Source: Trichococcus paludicola
GTDB taxonomy: Bacteria > Bacillota > Bacilli > Lactobacillales > Aerococcaceae
Direction: 5' to 3'
Length of the DNA: 64,000 nt
Assembly: GCF_003052295.1 (NCBI RefSeq)
Contig: NZ_QBLC01000005.1
Location: 1-64,000, forward strand
Below the pieces are notes generated by a model. That model searched no databases. It was not told the DNA's origin and was given only the letters and a program-made list of their open reading frames with translations. The position numbers were made by a program, and so were the translations under genes. Below, one piece after another: positions 47,326 to 60,077 of the stretch; the first letter of the stretch is position 1, and every line of letters starts with the position of its first letter.

Positions 47326-47520
47326 GTCGACTGAACGGAGGACGGAGAATGCAGAACAGTCGAGACAAGTCGAGGGCGTCGGCTGAACAGGGGGCGAAGA
47401 ATGTAGAACAGCCGAGACAAGTCGAGGGTGTCGGCTGAACAGAGGACAAAGAATGCAGAACAGTCAACACAAGTTGAGTGTGTTGCCTGAACAGGGGACG
47501 AAGAATGCGGAAAAGCCGAC
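47326..47520. repeat. tandem array of 52-bp palindromic units, GTCGRCTGAAC family
   Basis: Units start at 47326, 47378, 47430 and 47482, with a period of exactly 52 bases. Each reads GTCGRCTGAAC, about 20 purine-rich bases (for example AGGACAAAGAATGCAGAA), CAGTCGA, then ACAAGTCGAGGG. The ends are inverted (GTCGACTG / CAGTCGA). Units are about 80-90 percent alike; the fourth is partial. It shares its end motif with the array at 27537. No gene is present. Confidence 0.88.
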
Positions 47521-47568
47521 GAACTCCAGTATGGAAGCGGTTGGGCTATTAGAACGAGACAACAAATC

Positions 47569-47603
47569 AAAACCACCCGTAGCAACATAACGGGTGGTTT
47601 TGA
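47569..47603. terminator. bidirectional terminator after xylR
   Basis: AAAACCACCCGT and ACGGGTGGTTTT are exact inverted repeats; T and A runs at both ends allow termination in either direction. It ends just before the xylR stop. Confidence 0.88.
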
Positions 47604-47605
47604 TT

Positions 47606-48763
47606 TCAGCTGTCTGTATTCATTTTCAGATTCTGGATGTTCAGGAAGTTCTGCGTGGACCTAGCCACACCCCCGAATAAGGTCGCTTTTCTCTTGAGCG
47701 AGCTGCTGACGACACTGGTGTCACATGAAAATTTACCTTTGAGATCACCCTTAAGAATACTGATCAATTCAGGGATTTGCGAATAAATGGAACTGTTGAT
47801 AACCACGAGATCTGGTTCGTATATCACCGCCAAATTATTAACTGCTATGCTCAAATAATGCGCATTGGTCCGAAGTGTTTTTTGGACAATGGGATCGCCT
47901 TTTTTGTAGCGTTCAATCACTACCGACGAATTGACGTCCGGCAACGCAAGCATCTGCTCCAATTCGCTGTAGATGGCCTGGTGGGATGCGTATTGTTCGA
48001 GGCAACCTTCATTGCCGCATGGACACTTCCGGCCATCAGGGTAGAGGATACTGTGGCCAATTTCACCGGCTATACCTTTTTTCCCGGTCCTCAGTTTCCC
48101 ATTTTCTACAATTCCGGCTCCGATGCCCGTATGGATGCTCAGGCTGACGACGCTGTCCGAAATGGATCCGAAGGTATATTCACCGAGCGCCGCCAGATTC
48201 GCTTCATTTTCCAAATATACATAAAAGGGGTAAATTTCTTCCAATTGAGCCTTCAGATTGCTCTGCAAAGTATAGTTCGGTGTAAAGATGATTTCTTCCT
48301 GATTGACGAGTCCGTGGATCGCAACGCAGACTCCCGTGATGCCGTGCGGCGTTTCCACAGCATGTTGCGTCAATTTTTCAACCATTTCCGTGATATAGTC
48401 GAGGACATTGGCGGAGGAAACTTTGATGCCTCTGATTTCGGATTCATAAAGGACCTTTCCATCGATATAAGCGATGAGCCCCTCTATGTAATTGGGTGCG
48501 ACATCCAAGGAAAGGGTAAGCGCAGCTTTTCCATTGAAAGTGAGCATGATGGGCTTCCTGCCGCCGATTCGGGCTGCGTCGCCGACCCGGTCCTCATGGA
48601 TCAATCCGTCGTCCAACAGTTTTTTGGTGATCGCGGACACGGAAGCTTTGTTCAGTCCGATATGGACGGATAATTCAGCGCGGGAAATTTCTTTCTGGCC
48701 AATGATTGCATTCAAAATGGTGGCCTCGTTGTTTTCGCGGATTGTGTATTTGCTATGAATCAA
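47606..48763 (-). CDS. xylR: ROK-family xylose repressor XylR
   Basis: A 385-residue ROK repressor. The N-terminal winged helix (about 8-70) reads ATILNAIIGQKEISRAELSVHIGLNKASVSAITKKLLDDGLI. The C-terminal ROK sugar-kinase-like domain has the zinc motif CPCGNEGCLEQY and GIGAGIVENGKL. The start is a TTG at 48763, 8 bases after AAGGAG; a GTG at 48772 touches that site. It is divergent from xylA-xylB and a matching xyl operator lies in between, so it represses them without xylose. Confidence 0.93.
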   Translation of the reverse strand: MIHSKYTIRENNEATILNAIIGQKEISRAELSVHIGLNKASVSAITKKLLDDGLIHEDRVGDAARIGGRKPIMLTFNGKAALTLSLDVAPNYIEGLIAYIDGKVLYESEIRGIKVSSANVLDYITEMVEKLTQHAVETPHGITGVCVAIHGLVNQEEIIFTPNYTLQSNLKAQLEEIYPFYVYLENEANLAALGEYTFGSISDSVVSLSIHTGIGAGIVENGKLRTGKKGIAGEIGHSILYPDGRKCPCGNEGCLEQYASHQAIYSELEQMLALPDVNSSVVIERYKKGDPIVQKTLRTNAHYLSIAVNNLAVIYEPDLVVINSSIYSQIPELISILKGDLKGKFSCDTSVVSSSLKRKATLFGGVARSTQNFLNIQNLKMNTDS

Positions 48764-48805
48764 TAAAACCACTCCTTCTTCCTTCGTTATCTATCATATA
48801 TCTTC

Positions 48806-48872
48806 TGAAAGCGCTTGACAACAAAAAAATAATCGTTTATATTATGTTCATGAGTTAGTTGAGCGAACTAAC
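48806..48872 (+). promoter_or_regulatory. xylAB promoter with cre-like site and xyl operator
   Basis: -35 TTGACA (48815-48820), 17-base spacer and -10 TATATT (48838-48843) form a near-consensus promoter. TGAAAGCGCTT (48806-48816) overlaps the -35 and carries the cre core. Downstream of the -10, GTTAGTT-GAGCG-AACTAAC (48854-48872) is a 7-base inverted repeat of the xyl operator type. Double control by CcpA and XylR is therefore likely. Confidence 0.85.
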
Positions 48873-48908
48873 CCAAAGACAAGATAACATTTTTGAGGAG
48901 GAAAAGAA

Positions 48909-50216
48909 ATGAGTTATTTTTCAACAGTAGATAAAATTAAATATGAAGGCGTTACCACAGAGAACCCGATGGCATTCCGTCATTACAATCCGTCAGAAGT
49001 CGTGATGGGCAAAACGATGAAAGAGCATTTACGTTTTGGTGTCGCTTACTGGCACACAATGACGCAGGACGGTTCTGATCCTTTCGGAAGCCCTACGAAT
49101 ATCCGCACATGGGAAGGGTCCACTCCGATGGAAACCGCAAAAAACCGTGTGGAAGCTTTCTTTGAAATTTTGGAAAAATTGGATGTTGAATTCTTCTGCT
49201 TCCACGATGTCGATATCGCCCCAGAAGGAAATTCCCTTGAAGAATTTTTCAAAAATATCGATGAAATCACAGACCTGATCAAAGCGAAGATGGATCAAAC
49301 CGGCATCAAACTCTTGTGGAATACAGCAAACATGTTCTCCCACCCACGTTATGTGAACGGGGCAGCTTCCTCCAATAGCGCTGAAGTTTTTGCCTATGCA
49401 GCGGCACAAGTGAAAAAAGGCTTGGACATCAGCAAGAAATTGGACGGCGCAAACTACGTCTTCTGGGGCGGCCGTGAAGGTTATGAATCCTTGTTGAATA
49501 CGGACATGAAATTCGAGCAAGATAACATTGCCCGTTTGTTCAAAATGGCAGTGGCTTACGGCGAGAAGATCGGCCACAAACCACAGTTCCTGATCGAACC
49601 GAAACCGATGGAGCCATCCAAGCACCAATATGACTTCGATGCAGCAACAACAATGGCTTTTATCCAAAAATATGGTTTGGAAGGCGACTTCAAACTGAAC
49701 CTGGAAGCGAACCATGCGACATTGGCTGGACATACATTTGAGCATGAGATGAATGTGGCCCGTTGCTACGACGCTTTAGGATCGATTGATGCCAACCAAG
49801 GCGACATGCTGTTGGGTTGGGATACAGACGAATTCCCGACAAACATCTACGATACGACATTGGCTATGTATGAAATCCTTGAGAACGGCGGGATTGCACC
49901 GGGCGGAATCAACTTCGATTCCAAAGTACGCCGCTCTTCATTCGAGATGGAAGATCTGTTGTTGGCACATATTGCCGGGATGGACACTTTTGCCCGAGGA
50001 TTGAAAGCTGCTGCTAAGTTGAAAGAGGAACGTTTCTTCGATGACCTGAAAGACAAACGCTATGCCAGCTACAACGATGGCGTTGGCGCAAGAATCTTGT
50101 CGGACAAAGAAACTTTGGAATCATTGACAGAGTATTCCCTGCAAAACGGAGACATCAAATTAGAGTCGAGCCATCTTGAATTCGTCAAATCCCGCTTGAA
50201 CGACTACTTGGTATAA
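48909..50216 (+). CDS. xylA: xylose isomerase
   Basis: A 435-residue class II xylose isomerase. Catalytic His lies in [13 protein letters not shown] (about residue 100), with the substrate and metal residues in [28 protein letters not shown] and [18 protein letters not shown], and the final metal Asp in [10 protein letters not shown]. It converts D-xylose to D-xylulose. GAGGAGG precedes the ATG. xylB follows at 52 bases. Confidence 0.98.
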   Translation: MSYFSTVDKIKYEGVTTENPMAFRHYNPSEVVMGKTMKEHLRFGVAYWHTMTQDGSDPFGSPTNIRTWEGSTPMETAKNRVEAFFEILEKLDVEFFCFHDVDIAPEGNSLEEFFKNIDEITDLIKAKMDQTGIKLLWNTANMFSHPRYVNGAASSNSAEVFAYAAAQVKKGLDISKKLDGANYVFWGGREGYESLLNTDMKFEQDNIARLFKMAVAYGEKIGHKPQFLIEPKPMEPSKHQYDFDAATTMAFIQKYGLEGDFKLNLEANHATLAGHTFEHEMNVARCYDALGSIDANQGDMLLGWDTDEFPTNIYDTTLAMYEILENGGIAPGGINFDSKVRRSSFEMEDLLLAHIAGMDTFARGLKAAAKLKEERFFDDLKDKRYASYNDGVGARILSDKETLESLTEYSLQNGDIKLESSHLEFVKSRLNDYLV

Positions 50217-50268
50217 TCCATACAGAAGTCGTTCGGTTGATGGATGCAACAGAAGAGGAGCAAAAATT

Positions 50269-51762
50269 ATGGCGTATGTGTTAGGAATAGATTTGGGAAC
50301 AAGTTCATTGAAGGGGTTGCTACTGGATGAGCAAGGAAAGGCAGTAGCTTCCGCCCAAAAAGAGTATCCGCTGATCCATCCGAAATCCGGATACAGCGAA
50401 CAGGATCCGGGGCAATGGATCCTGGCCTGCGAATATGTACTGGACAGGCTGAAGGATGAAGTTGCGGACTTCACTGCACAATTGGAGGGAATCAGCTTCT
50501 CCGGCCAAATGCACAGTTTGGTTGTGCTGGATGAAGATAATAATGTCCTCCGCAATGCGATTCTGTGGAATGACGTCAGGACCACCGAACAGTGCAAGGC
50601 GATCACCGACGCTTTCGGAGAAGAACTGCTTGCGATCACAAAAAATATTGCGTTGGAAGGATTCACTTTACCAAAAATTCTGTGGATCCAGGAAAACGAG
50701 CCGGAAATCTGGGACAAGGTGCGGCACATGCTGCTTCCAAAGGATTATCTGGGATATTGGATGACTGGCACCATGCATATGGATTACTCGGATGCAGCCG
50801 GCACGCTACTTCTGGATGTTGAAAAGAAAGAATGGTCTAAAGCTGTTCTCGAAAAATTTCGCATCCCGGAAACCTATCTGCCTGAATTGATCGAATCTTC
50901 GGGCATGACCGGAAACCTGCGGCCGGAACTGGCGAACCGCTTCGGCTTTGAAAAGGAAGTAAAAATATTTGCGGGTGGGGCAGATAACGCCTGCGCTGCG
51001 ATTGGCGCAGGTATCGTGAACGCTGAGACAGGCATGGCCAGCATCGGAACATCCGGTGTGTTCCTCGCATTCGAGGATTCGGCTGAGCAGGATTACCAAG
51101 GCAAGTTGCATCTGTTCAACCACACGATTGAGGATGGCTACTACTCGATGGGCGTCACCTTGGCGGCAGGCCACAGCCTCAACTGGTTCAAGGATACGTT
51201 CGCGCCGGACAGCACGTTCGAGGAACTGCTGGAAGGCATGGATGCGATCAAACCGGGTGCAGACGGCTTGCTGTTCACCCCGTATATCGTCGGGGAACGT
51301 ACGCCGCATGTCGACAGCAAAATCCGCGGCAGTTTCATCGGGATGGATACAAATCATACGATCAAACATTTTGGACGTGCAGTTCTGGAAGGGATCACCT
51401 TCTCCTTGAAGGATTCGCAAGTATTGATGGAGAAAGTAGCTGGCAAATCCTTTAAGCGGATTGTTTCCGTTGGCGGGGGCGCCAAAAATCCGGATTGGCT
51501 GCAGATCCAAGCAGATGTTTTCGATGCCGAAATCGCCTATCTGGAAGTCGAACAGGGACCTGGGTTGGGTGCTGCAATGTTGGCTGCGGTCGGACTTGGG
51601 TGGTTCCCGACAGTGACTGCTTGCGCGGACGTATTTGTTGCCTACAAAGATGTCTTACGGCCTATTCCGGAAAACGTTGCAGCCTACCAAAAAATATATG
51701 CACTGTATACGCAAGTTTACGGAGCGACTAAAGAATTGTGTCATGCATTGGCGAAAGAATAA
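50269..51762 (+). CDS. xylB: xylulokinase
   Basis: A 497-residue FGGY-family kinase. The phosphate-1 motif is LGIDLGTSSLKGLLLD, the substrate region GISFSGQMHSLVVLD and ILWNDVRT (xylulokinase type), and the C-terminal adenosine motif RIVSVGGGAKNPDWLQIQADV. It phosphorylates D-xylulose to xylulose-5-phosphate for the phosphoketolase or pentose pathway. AGAGGAG precedes the start. Second gene of the xyl operon. Confidence 0.96.
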   Translation: MAYVLGIDLGTSSLKGLLLDEQGKAVASAQKEYPLIHPKSGYSEQDPGQWILACEYVLDRLKDEVADFTAQLEGISFSGQMHSLVVLDEDNNVLRNAILWNDVRTTEQCKAITDAFGEELLAITKNIALEGFTLPKILWIQENEPEIWDKVRHMLLPKDYLGYWMTGTMHMDYSDAAGTLLLDVEKKEWSKAVLEKFRIPETYLPELIESSGMTGNLRPELANRFGFEKEVKIFAGGADNACAAIGAGIVNAETGMASIGTSGVFLAFEDSAEQDYQGKLHLFNHTIEDGYYSMGVTLAAGHSLNWFKDTFAPDSTFEELLEGMDAIKPGADGLLFTPYIVGERTPHVDSKIRGSFIGMDTNHTIKHFGRAVLEGITFSLKDSQVLMEKVAGKSFKRIVSVGGGAKNPDWLQIQADVFDAEIAYLEVEQGPGLGAAMLAAVGLGWFPTVTACADVFVAYKDVLRPIPENVAAYQKIYALYTQVYGATKELCHALAKE

Positions 51763-51825
51763 CAGTCTATTTGTGCAGAAATTTGAGCGTGCATCATTAA
51801 GATTTTTGGGTTTGAATCATGGGAA

Positions 51826-51868
51826 CGAATCGTGGCTGGAGGGTATGAAACCATCCAGCCACGATTCG
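51826..51868. repeat. perfect 15-bp inverted repeat between xylB and the binding-protein gene
   Basis: CGAATCGTGGCTGGA (51826-51840) and TCCAGCCACGATTCG (51854-51868) are exact reverse complements around 13 bases. Outside them GCATCATT (51791-51798) and AATGATGC (51872-51879) form a second, 8-base pair of arms. No T-run follows, so it is unlike the other terminators here. Confidence 0.75.
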
Positions 51869-51901
51869 CGAAATGATGCCGAGGAACGGGCAACTCATTT
51901 A

Positions 51902-51916
51902 ATGTAAGCGTTATTT
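51902..51916 (+). promoter_or_regulatory. cre-like site before the sugar-binding lipoprotein gene
   Basis: ATGTAAGCGTTATTT matches the cre consensus except at the conserved C near the 3' end. It lies 50 bases upstream of the ribosome site, suggesting that this gene has its own catabolite-controlled promoter. Confidence 0.5.
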
Positions 51917-51966
51917 TTATTGGTGTGGTACAGATGTAAAAATAATCAGCAGTGGAGGAATTCGGA

Positions 51967-53055
51967 ATGGGATTCAGTTTGAAAAAAGGTATCCTTGCAA
52001 CAGCAACTTTGTTATCTGCATTGGTGTTAGGAGCTTGCGGAAGTGGTAACGCTTCTACCGGAGAAAGTGGTTATGTCGGGATTGCGATGCCAACGAAATC
52101 GATGGAACGATGGATTTCGGACGGTAACAACATGGTGACGGAATTGGAGAAGCTGGGTTATAAAACGGACTTGCAATATGGAGAAGACAAAGTCGAAAAT
52201 CAGATTGCGCAAATCGAGAACATGATCACGAAAGGTGTCGATCTTTTGGTGATAGCCCCCATCGATGGTTCTGCTTTGACAAACGTTTTGGAAAAAGCTG
52301 CGAACGAGGATATTGAAGTCATCGCTTACGACCGTCTGTTGATGAATTCCGAGCATGTAGATTACTATGCAACATTCGACAACTTCGGCGTTGGGGTTCT
52401 ACAGGCTTCCTATATCGAAGATGCATTGAACTTGAGTGAAGGTGAAGGCCCTTATAATATTGAATTATTTAGTGGATCTCCAGATGACAATAATGCTTTG
52501 ATCAATTACGATGGTGTGATGTCCGTGTTCCAACAGTACCTTGACAGCGGTCAACTGGTTGTTCGTTCCGGTCAAACAAAATTTAGTCAAATCGCTACGC
52601 TGCGCTGGGACGGGTCGACTGCCCAAGGACGGATGGATAATCTGTTGAGCGCAAACTATTCAGATGAAACATTGGATGCCGTCTTGTCTCCTAATGATAC
52701 GATCAGTCTAGGGGTTATCTCTTCATTGAAAGGGGTAGGCTATGGCTCCGCAGACAAACCGATGCCGGTCATCACAGGACAAGATGCAGATCAAGCAGGT
52801 GTGAAATCGATCATTGCCGGCGAACAAACGCAGACAGTATTCAAAGATACGCGTATCTTGGCTAAAAATACAATCGAGATGATCGAAGCCATCTTCAAGG
52901 GTGAAGAAGTGCCTGTCAATGACACCGAAACCTACGACAACAGCGTTAAAGTGGTGCCGACCTATTTGGCAAACCCAATCTCGGTCGATAAAGAAAACTA
53001 TAAAGCTGAACTGATTGATACCGAATATTACACAGAAGAAGATTTAGCGCAATAA
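51967..53055 (+). CDS. orphan sugar-binding lipoprotein (xylose/ChvE-like)
   Basis: A 362-residue periplasmic-binding-protein type 1 protein. A lipoprotein signal ends in LVLGAC (Cys 24), so it is anchored outside the cell. The family blocks [30 protein letters not shown] and [15 protein letters not shown] match XylF/ChvE-type sugar receptors. The ATG at 51967 follows GGAGGAA. It lies downstream of xylAB, but no ABC ATPase or permease follows; the next structure is a terminator. It probably binds xylose or another aldose for a transporter encoded elsewhere. Confidence 0.9.
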   Translation: MGFSLKKGILATATLLSALVLGACGSGNASTGESGYVGIAMPTKSMERWISDGNNMVTELEKLGYKTDLQYGEDKVENQIAQIENMITKGVDLLVIAPIDGSALTNVLEKAANEDIEVIAYDRLLMNSEHVDYYATFDNFGVGVLQASYIEDALNLSEGEGPYNIELFSGSPDDNNALINYDGVMSVFQQYLDSGQLVVRSGQTKFSQIATLRWDGSTAQGRMDNLLSANYSDETLDAVLSPNDTISLGVISSLKGVGYGSADKPMPVITGQDADQAGVKSIIAGEQTQTVFKDTRILAKNTIEMIEAIFKGEEVPVNDTETYDNSVKVVPTYLANPISVDKENYKAELIDTEYYTEEDLAQ

Positions 53056-53060
53056 GCAGA

Positions 53061-53110
53061 ATGCACGAAGAAGGGGTTGTCTCATTAGGGACAGCCTCTT
53101 CTTCGTGCAT
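53061..53110 (+). terminator. hairpin terminator after the sugar-binding lipoprotein
   Basis: ATGCACGAAGAAGGGG and CCTCTTCTTCGTGCAT form a long stem with an inner TGTC/GACA stem. The following TCATTTTAG is only moderately T-rich. Confidence 0.75.
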
Positions 53111-53163
53111 TCATTTTAGCGTTTTGTAAAACTTTATTTGGAGTAATAGATGAGATTGTTCTC

Positions 53164-53320
53164 CTCCGGTGAACGGAGGCTACGCCGGAGGACGCCCCAC
53201 ATTATAAGTCTGTGTTCCGACGAGGATAGTCTCGCAGGAGGAGAATCCGCAAGATACCGCTCAACTCCGGCCAGCGGAGCCTAACCGGAGGAGGGCACAG
53301 ATACCGTCGCTCAACTCCAG
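53164..53320. repeat. palindromic repeat array, CTCCGG family, 3-4 units
   Basis: Units start at 53164, 53215, 53265 and 53315 (periods 51, 50, 50). Each has a CTCCGG-type head closed by CCGGAG or AGGAG after ~26 bases. Spacers of the last units share GATACCG-CGCTCAA. The fourth unit begins six bases before the stop codon of the GH13 gene on the minus strand, so the array may have shaped the C-terminus of that protein. Confidence 0.8.
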
Positions 53321-56598
<3,278 letters not shown>

Positions 56599-56662
56599 TC
56601 ATTCCTTATTCATTTCATTTGAGAAAATCTATTGCCTAATTGCCCGCCGCAACGTGCAGTGA

Positions 56663-58426
56663 CTATTCTTTCATCAACACAAAGCCTTTGCGTTCCAATT
56701 CGACCGAGCCGTCCGACACGTCCGCAAGATTCGCAAACAAAGCGTTCCCGATCAGTTCCACCCGTGCTGTGTGTTCACCGGTGTTGAAGGCGCCGCGGAT
56801 GACCTCTCCGCCCAGCATGCGCTCCAAAATGATCACGCCGGATTCTTCAGATACTTGCCGCCAATAAACGGTGCCTTCCGAAAGGATTTTTTGCTGCTCT
56901 TTGCGAAGTCCATTCAATTGTTTCACGAATTGGTGCAGATTGCGGTCCTGTTTTTCCTCTTCCCAGACCATGCACTTGCGGCAATCCGGGTCCATCCCGC
57001 CGGTCAAACCGATTTCATCTCCGTAGTACAGGCATGGGACTCCAGGTTGGATATAAGTAAATGCCATCGCTTGCTTCATGATGTCTTTGTCCTCGTTGGC
57101 TTCGGTCAACAGGCGCGGCGTATCATGGGAATCGAGGATGTTGAACTGCATCTGGTTCGTCTGATCGCGGTAGAGCATCAGCTGGTTGTTCATTTCCGAC
57201 ACCATTTTACTCAATGATAGTTCATTCTTCACGAAATAGCCCATGATTGCATCAGTGAAGGCGTAGTTCATGACCGCATGGAATTCGTCGCCCTGCAGCC
57301 AATTTTGGGAGGAATGCCAAATTTCGCCGAGAATGTAGAAATCTTTTTTGGCTTCATCGCAGACAATCCGGAATTTTTTCCAAAAGGCGTGATCGACTTC
57401 GTTCGCGACATCCAAACGCCAAGCGTCGATATCGAAGGCCTCAATCCAATAACGGGCGATGTTCAACAGATAATCCTGCACTGCCGGATTGGCCGTATTC
57501 AATTTCGGCATATGCGGATTAGCAGCAAAAACATCGTAGGTGATATCATAAGCATCCTCGAAATTTTCGCCCCGTTTGTACGAAGGCGGGAACTCATTGA
57601 TGTGGAACCAATCGACATATTTCGAGTCTTCGCCGTTTTTAAGCACGTCTTGCCATTGCGGAGAAGAGTCGCCGATATGGTTAAAGACGGCATCCAGCAT
57701 GACTTTCATACCGCGCCTGTGGCATTCATCCACGAGTTTTTTGAAGATTTCGGCATCGCCGAAAGCCGGATCGATTTTCAGGTAATCAATCGTGTCGTAC
57801 TTATGGTTGGAAGAAGCTTCAAAAATCGGACAGAAATATATACCGTTGATTCCCAGGTCCTCCAAATAGTCAAGCTTGTCTATGACCCCCTGCAGGTCGC
57901 CGCCGAAGAAATTCTGCCTGTTAGGATCTTCCGAACCCCAAGCAAGTGTGCCTTCCGGATCGTTGCTCGGATCCCCGTTGGCAAAACGCTCCGGGAAAAT
58001 CTGATACCAAATGGTTTCTTTGACCCATTCAGGTGTTTTGTAGCGATCGACTTCATGGAAGAATGGCATCCGGAAGTAATTATTTGGCATCAGCAAATAC
58101 TCTTCTTCTAATGGATAGACGCCGTGATCGCCATAAAAGACGGAAATTCCGTCATGACCCTTTAAAGAAAATGCATAGGATAAGCGCTTTAAAGGTGCGT
58201 TCACTTGCACAAACCAGTAGTCGTAAAGATCGGTGGAAAGTGTTTTGATCATCTGAAGCGGTTTGCGGAACCACTCCTCTTTGTCCAAAAAATAAGGGTC
58301 CCCGTAAAGCAATCCCATCTCTCTAACGTCTCCGCGGGCAGTCCGCAGGCGGACGTGCATCGTTTCTTGGTCATATAGATAGGCAAACTCGCTTTCGGGA
58401 CGATGGTAAAGCGCTGAAGTGTTCAT
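56663..58426 (-). CDS. neopullulanase / cyclomaltodextrinase-type GH13 enzyme
   Basis: A 587-residue GH13_20 enzyme. Residues 1-120 form an N-terminal beta-sandwich (CBM34-like, ESEFAYLYDQETMHVRLRT), followed by the barrel: MLDAVFNHIG, AWRLDVANEVDH (nucleophile Asp), ILGEIWHSSQNW (acid/base Glu) and NILDSHDTPR. It hydrolyses cyclomaltodextrins, pullulan and maltodextrins, probably in the cytoplasm, as there is no signal peptide. First gene of the minus-strand hydrolase operon, divergent from malEFG, with AAAAGGAG ahead of the ATG. Confidence 0.93.
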   Translation of the reverse strand: MNTSALYHRPESEFAYLYDQETMHVRLRTARGDVREMGLLYGDPYFLDKEEWFRKPLQMIKTLSTDLYDYWFVQVNAPLKRLSYAFSLKGHDGISVFYGDHGVYPLEEEYLLMPNNYFRMPFFHEVDRYKTPEWVKETIWYQIFPERFANGDPSNDPEGTLAWGSEDPNRQNFFGGDLQGVIDKLDYLEDLGINGIYFCPIFEASSNHKYDTIDYLKIDPAFGDAEIFKKLVDECHRRGMKVMLDAVFNHIGDSSPQWQDVLKNGEDSKYVDWFHINEFPPSYKRGENFEDAYDITYDVFAANPHMPKLNTANPAVQDYLLNIARYWIEAFDIDAWRLDVANEVDHAFWKKFRIVCDEAKKDFYILGEIWHSSQNWLQGDEFHAVMNYAFTDAIMGYFVKNELSLSKMVSEMNNQLMLYRDQTNQMQFNILDSHDTPRLLTEANEDKDIMKQAMAFTYIQPGVPCLYYGDEIGLTGGMDPDCRKCMVWEEEKQDRNLHQFVKQLNGLRKEQQKILSEGTVYWRQVSEESGVIILERMLGGEVIRGAFNTGEHTARVELIGNALFANLADVSDGSVELERKGFVLMKE

Positions 58427-58478
58427 AGTAGTATCGGCTCCTTTTCACTCTTTGTTTTCCCACATTGTGGCACATCAG

Positions 58479-58513
58479 ATAATCGGTTGCAAGAACTTTT
58501 AGCAATCGGTTGC
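58479..58513 (-). promoter_or_regulatory. MalR-type operators and promoter of the GH13 operon
   Basis: GCAATCGGTTGC (58502-58513), a LacI-family operator, and a second copy ATAATCGGTTGCAA (58479-58492) lie 20 bases apart. On the minus strand TTGCAA (within the second copy), a 17-base spacer and CACAAT give a weak promoter, so a bound repressor would block it. Confidence 0.72.
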
Positions 58514-58654
58514 ATTTTATTTTTGGAGTGGAGAATCATATCCATTGGCTTGCATATTGTTAGAAACCCTTGATATACATATGTAATTAAGCTTTTCACA
58601 ATCAATCCGATTCATCAAAAAAATAAATCGTTTTCTTTTTATGAGAAATAACGC

Positions 58655-58683
58655 TTGACTATTTAAGCAATCGGTTGCATAAT
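58655..58683 (+). promoter_or_regulatory. malE promoter with embedded MalR-type operator
   Basis: -35 TTGACT (58655-58660), 17-base spacer, -10 CATAAT (58678-58683). The operator GCAATCGGTTGC (58667-58678) lies in the spacer and overlaps the -10, the classic place for a LacI-family repressor. Identical to the operator in front of the divergent GH13 operon. Confidence 0.82.
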
Positions 58684-58723
58684 CTAGAGTGTAAAGGAAA
58701 TTCATTTCAAGGGGGACAAGTAA

Positions 58724-59998
58724 GTGAAGACGAATTGGAAAAAATATTTTGGAAGCGGTTTAATTTTGGGAGCATCTGCTTTAATCTTGGGCGCATGCGG
58801 CGGCACAACGGATACAAGCGACACAGGCTCGGCTGAGAACACATCCGGGGAAGTCGTAGTAGAAGGCGATGTCAAATTGTGGGTGGACACGGATCACGTG
58901 GAAGTCTTCAAAGGAATCGTGGCAGACTTCGAAAAAGAATTCCCTGAAGTTACCGTTGAAGTGGCAGCAGGAAGCTCAGCGGATGCAAAAAAAGATGTAT
59001 CGAAAGATCCAAAAGCGGCTGCCGATGTCTTCATGATGCCGCATGACCAGGTCGGTCAAATGGCTGAAGCCGGTCTGTTGTACCCGAACACAAAATACGC
59101 GGATGAAGTAAAAGCAAACAACGTGGAATCGGCTGTGGAAGGCGTAACGTGGAACGATGAGCTTTACGGCTACCCATACGGCGTTGAATCGCAAGTTCTC
59201 TACTATAACAAAGCGAAACTTACTGAAGATGATGTGAAGAGCTGGACGACGTTGTCTGAAAAAGGCAAAATCGGCACAAACTTTGCTGAAGCTGGAGCCA
59301 ACTATATCTTTGGACCGCTGTTCATGAGTAACGGTCTTTACTTGTACGGTGAAAACGGTGAAGATCCAAGCGGAACCAATTTCAATAACGAAAAAGGTGC
59401 TGAAGTACTTGCATGGGTCGCAGCTCAAAAGAACAATCCAGGCGTGATCCAATCTGGAGCTGAAGCTTTGGCCAACTTGGAAGCAGGCGTTTCGGATGCT
59501 TTCCTTTCCGGCCCTTGGTCCAAAAATGACGTAATCAAAGCATTGGGCGAGAACATGGGCGTTGCGGCTTATCCGACAGTCGATTTCGGCAGCGGCGAAG
59601 TTCAAATGAAAGCTTTCTTGGGCGTCAAATTGTTTGCCGTAAACCAACAGACAGATGCTCCTTTAGCATCCATGGCTTTGGCTAACTACCTGTCCAATGA
59701 AACTTCCCAATTGACTGAATTCCAGGAAATGGGCGTCATCCCATCTAACAAAGTCGTTCAGGAAACAGCGGAAGTGCAAGAAGACGTTGTTGCAAAAGCG
59801 GTCATGGAAATGTCCCAACCCACTCATTCAGTCGTAATGCCTAAAGTTCCGGAAATCGTTTCGTTCTGGCCAGCAATGGATGCCATCATCAATGATGCAT
59901 ACAAAGGCAACATCACAGAATCCGAGTACATGGAAAAATTGGACAAATTGGTCAGCGACACTTCCAAAGTAACAGAACCTGAGGAAGAAAAAGAATAA
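58724..59998 (+). CDS. malE: maltodextrin-binding lipoprotein
   Basis: A 424-residue type 1 solute-binding protein (MalE/MalX). The signal peptide ends in LILGAC (Cys 25). Blocks WVDTDHVEVFKGIVADFEKEFPEV, VFMMPHDQVGQMAEAGLLYP and GYPYGVESQVLYYNK are those of maltose-binding proteins; the C-terminus is acidic (EEEKE). It captures maltodextrins outside the cell for MalFG. The start follows AAGGGGGAC. The gene is followed by an intercistronic hairpin. Confidence 0.95.
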   Translation: MKTNWKKYFGSGLILGASALILGACGGTTDTSDTGSAENTSGEVVVEGDVKLWVDTDHVEVFKGIVADFEKEFPEVTVEVAAGSSADAKKDVSKDPKAAADVFMMPHDQVGQMAEAGLLYPNTKYADEVKANNVESAVEGVTWNDELYGYPYGVESQVLYYNKAKLTEDDVKSWTTLSEKGKIGTNFAEAGANYIFGPLFMSNGLYLYGENGEDPSGTNFNNEKGAEVLAWVAAQKNNPGVIQSGAEALANLEAGVSDAFLSGPWSKNDVIKALGENMGVAAYPTVDFGSGEVQMKAFLGVKLFAVNQQTDAPLASMALANYLSNETSQLTEFQEMGVIPSNKVVQETAEVQEDVVAKAVMEMSQPTHSVVMPKVPEIVSFWPAMDAIINDAYKGNITESEYMEKLDKLVSDTSKVTEPEEEKE

Positions 59999-60011
59999 CA
60001 AAAATTAAAAA

Positions 60012-60046
60012 GGGAGGGCGAAAGATCACGCATCTTTCGTCCCTCC
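60012..60046 (+). promoter_or_regulatory. intercistronic hairpin between malE and malF
   Basis: GGGAGGGCGAAAGAT and ATCTTTCGTCCCTCC form a 15-base stem (one mismatch) with a 5-base loop, followed only by TATTTAAA. Such hairpins after binding-protein genes partly terminate or protect the upstream mRNA, giving more MalE than MalF or MalG. Confidence 0.75.
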
Positions 60047-60077
60047 TATTTAAATGACGAAAGTGAGTGGGGAAGCC

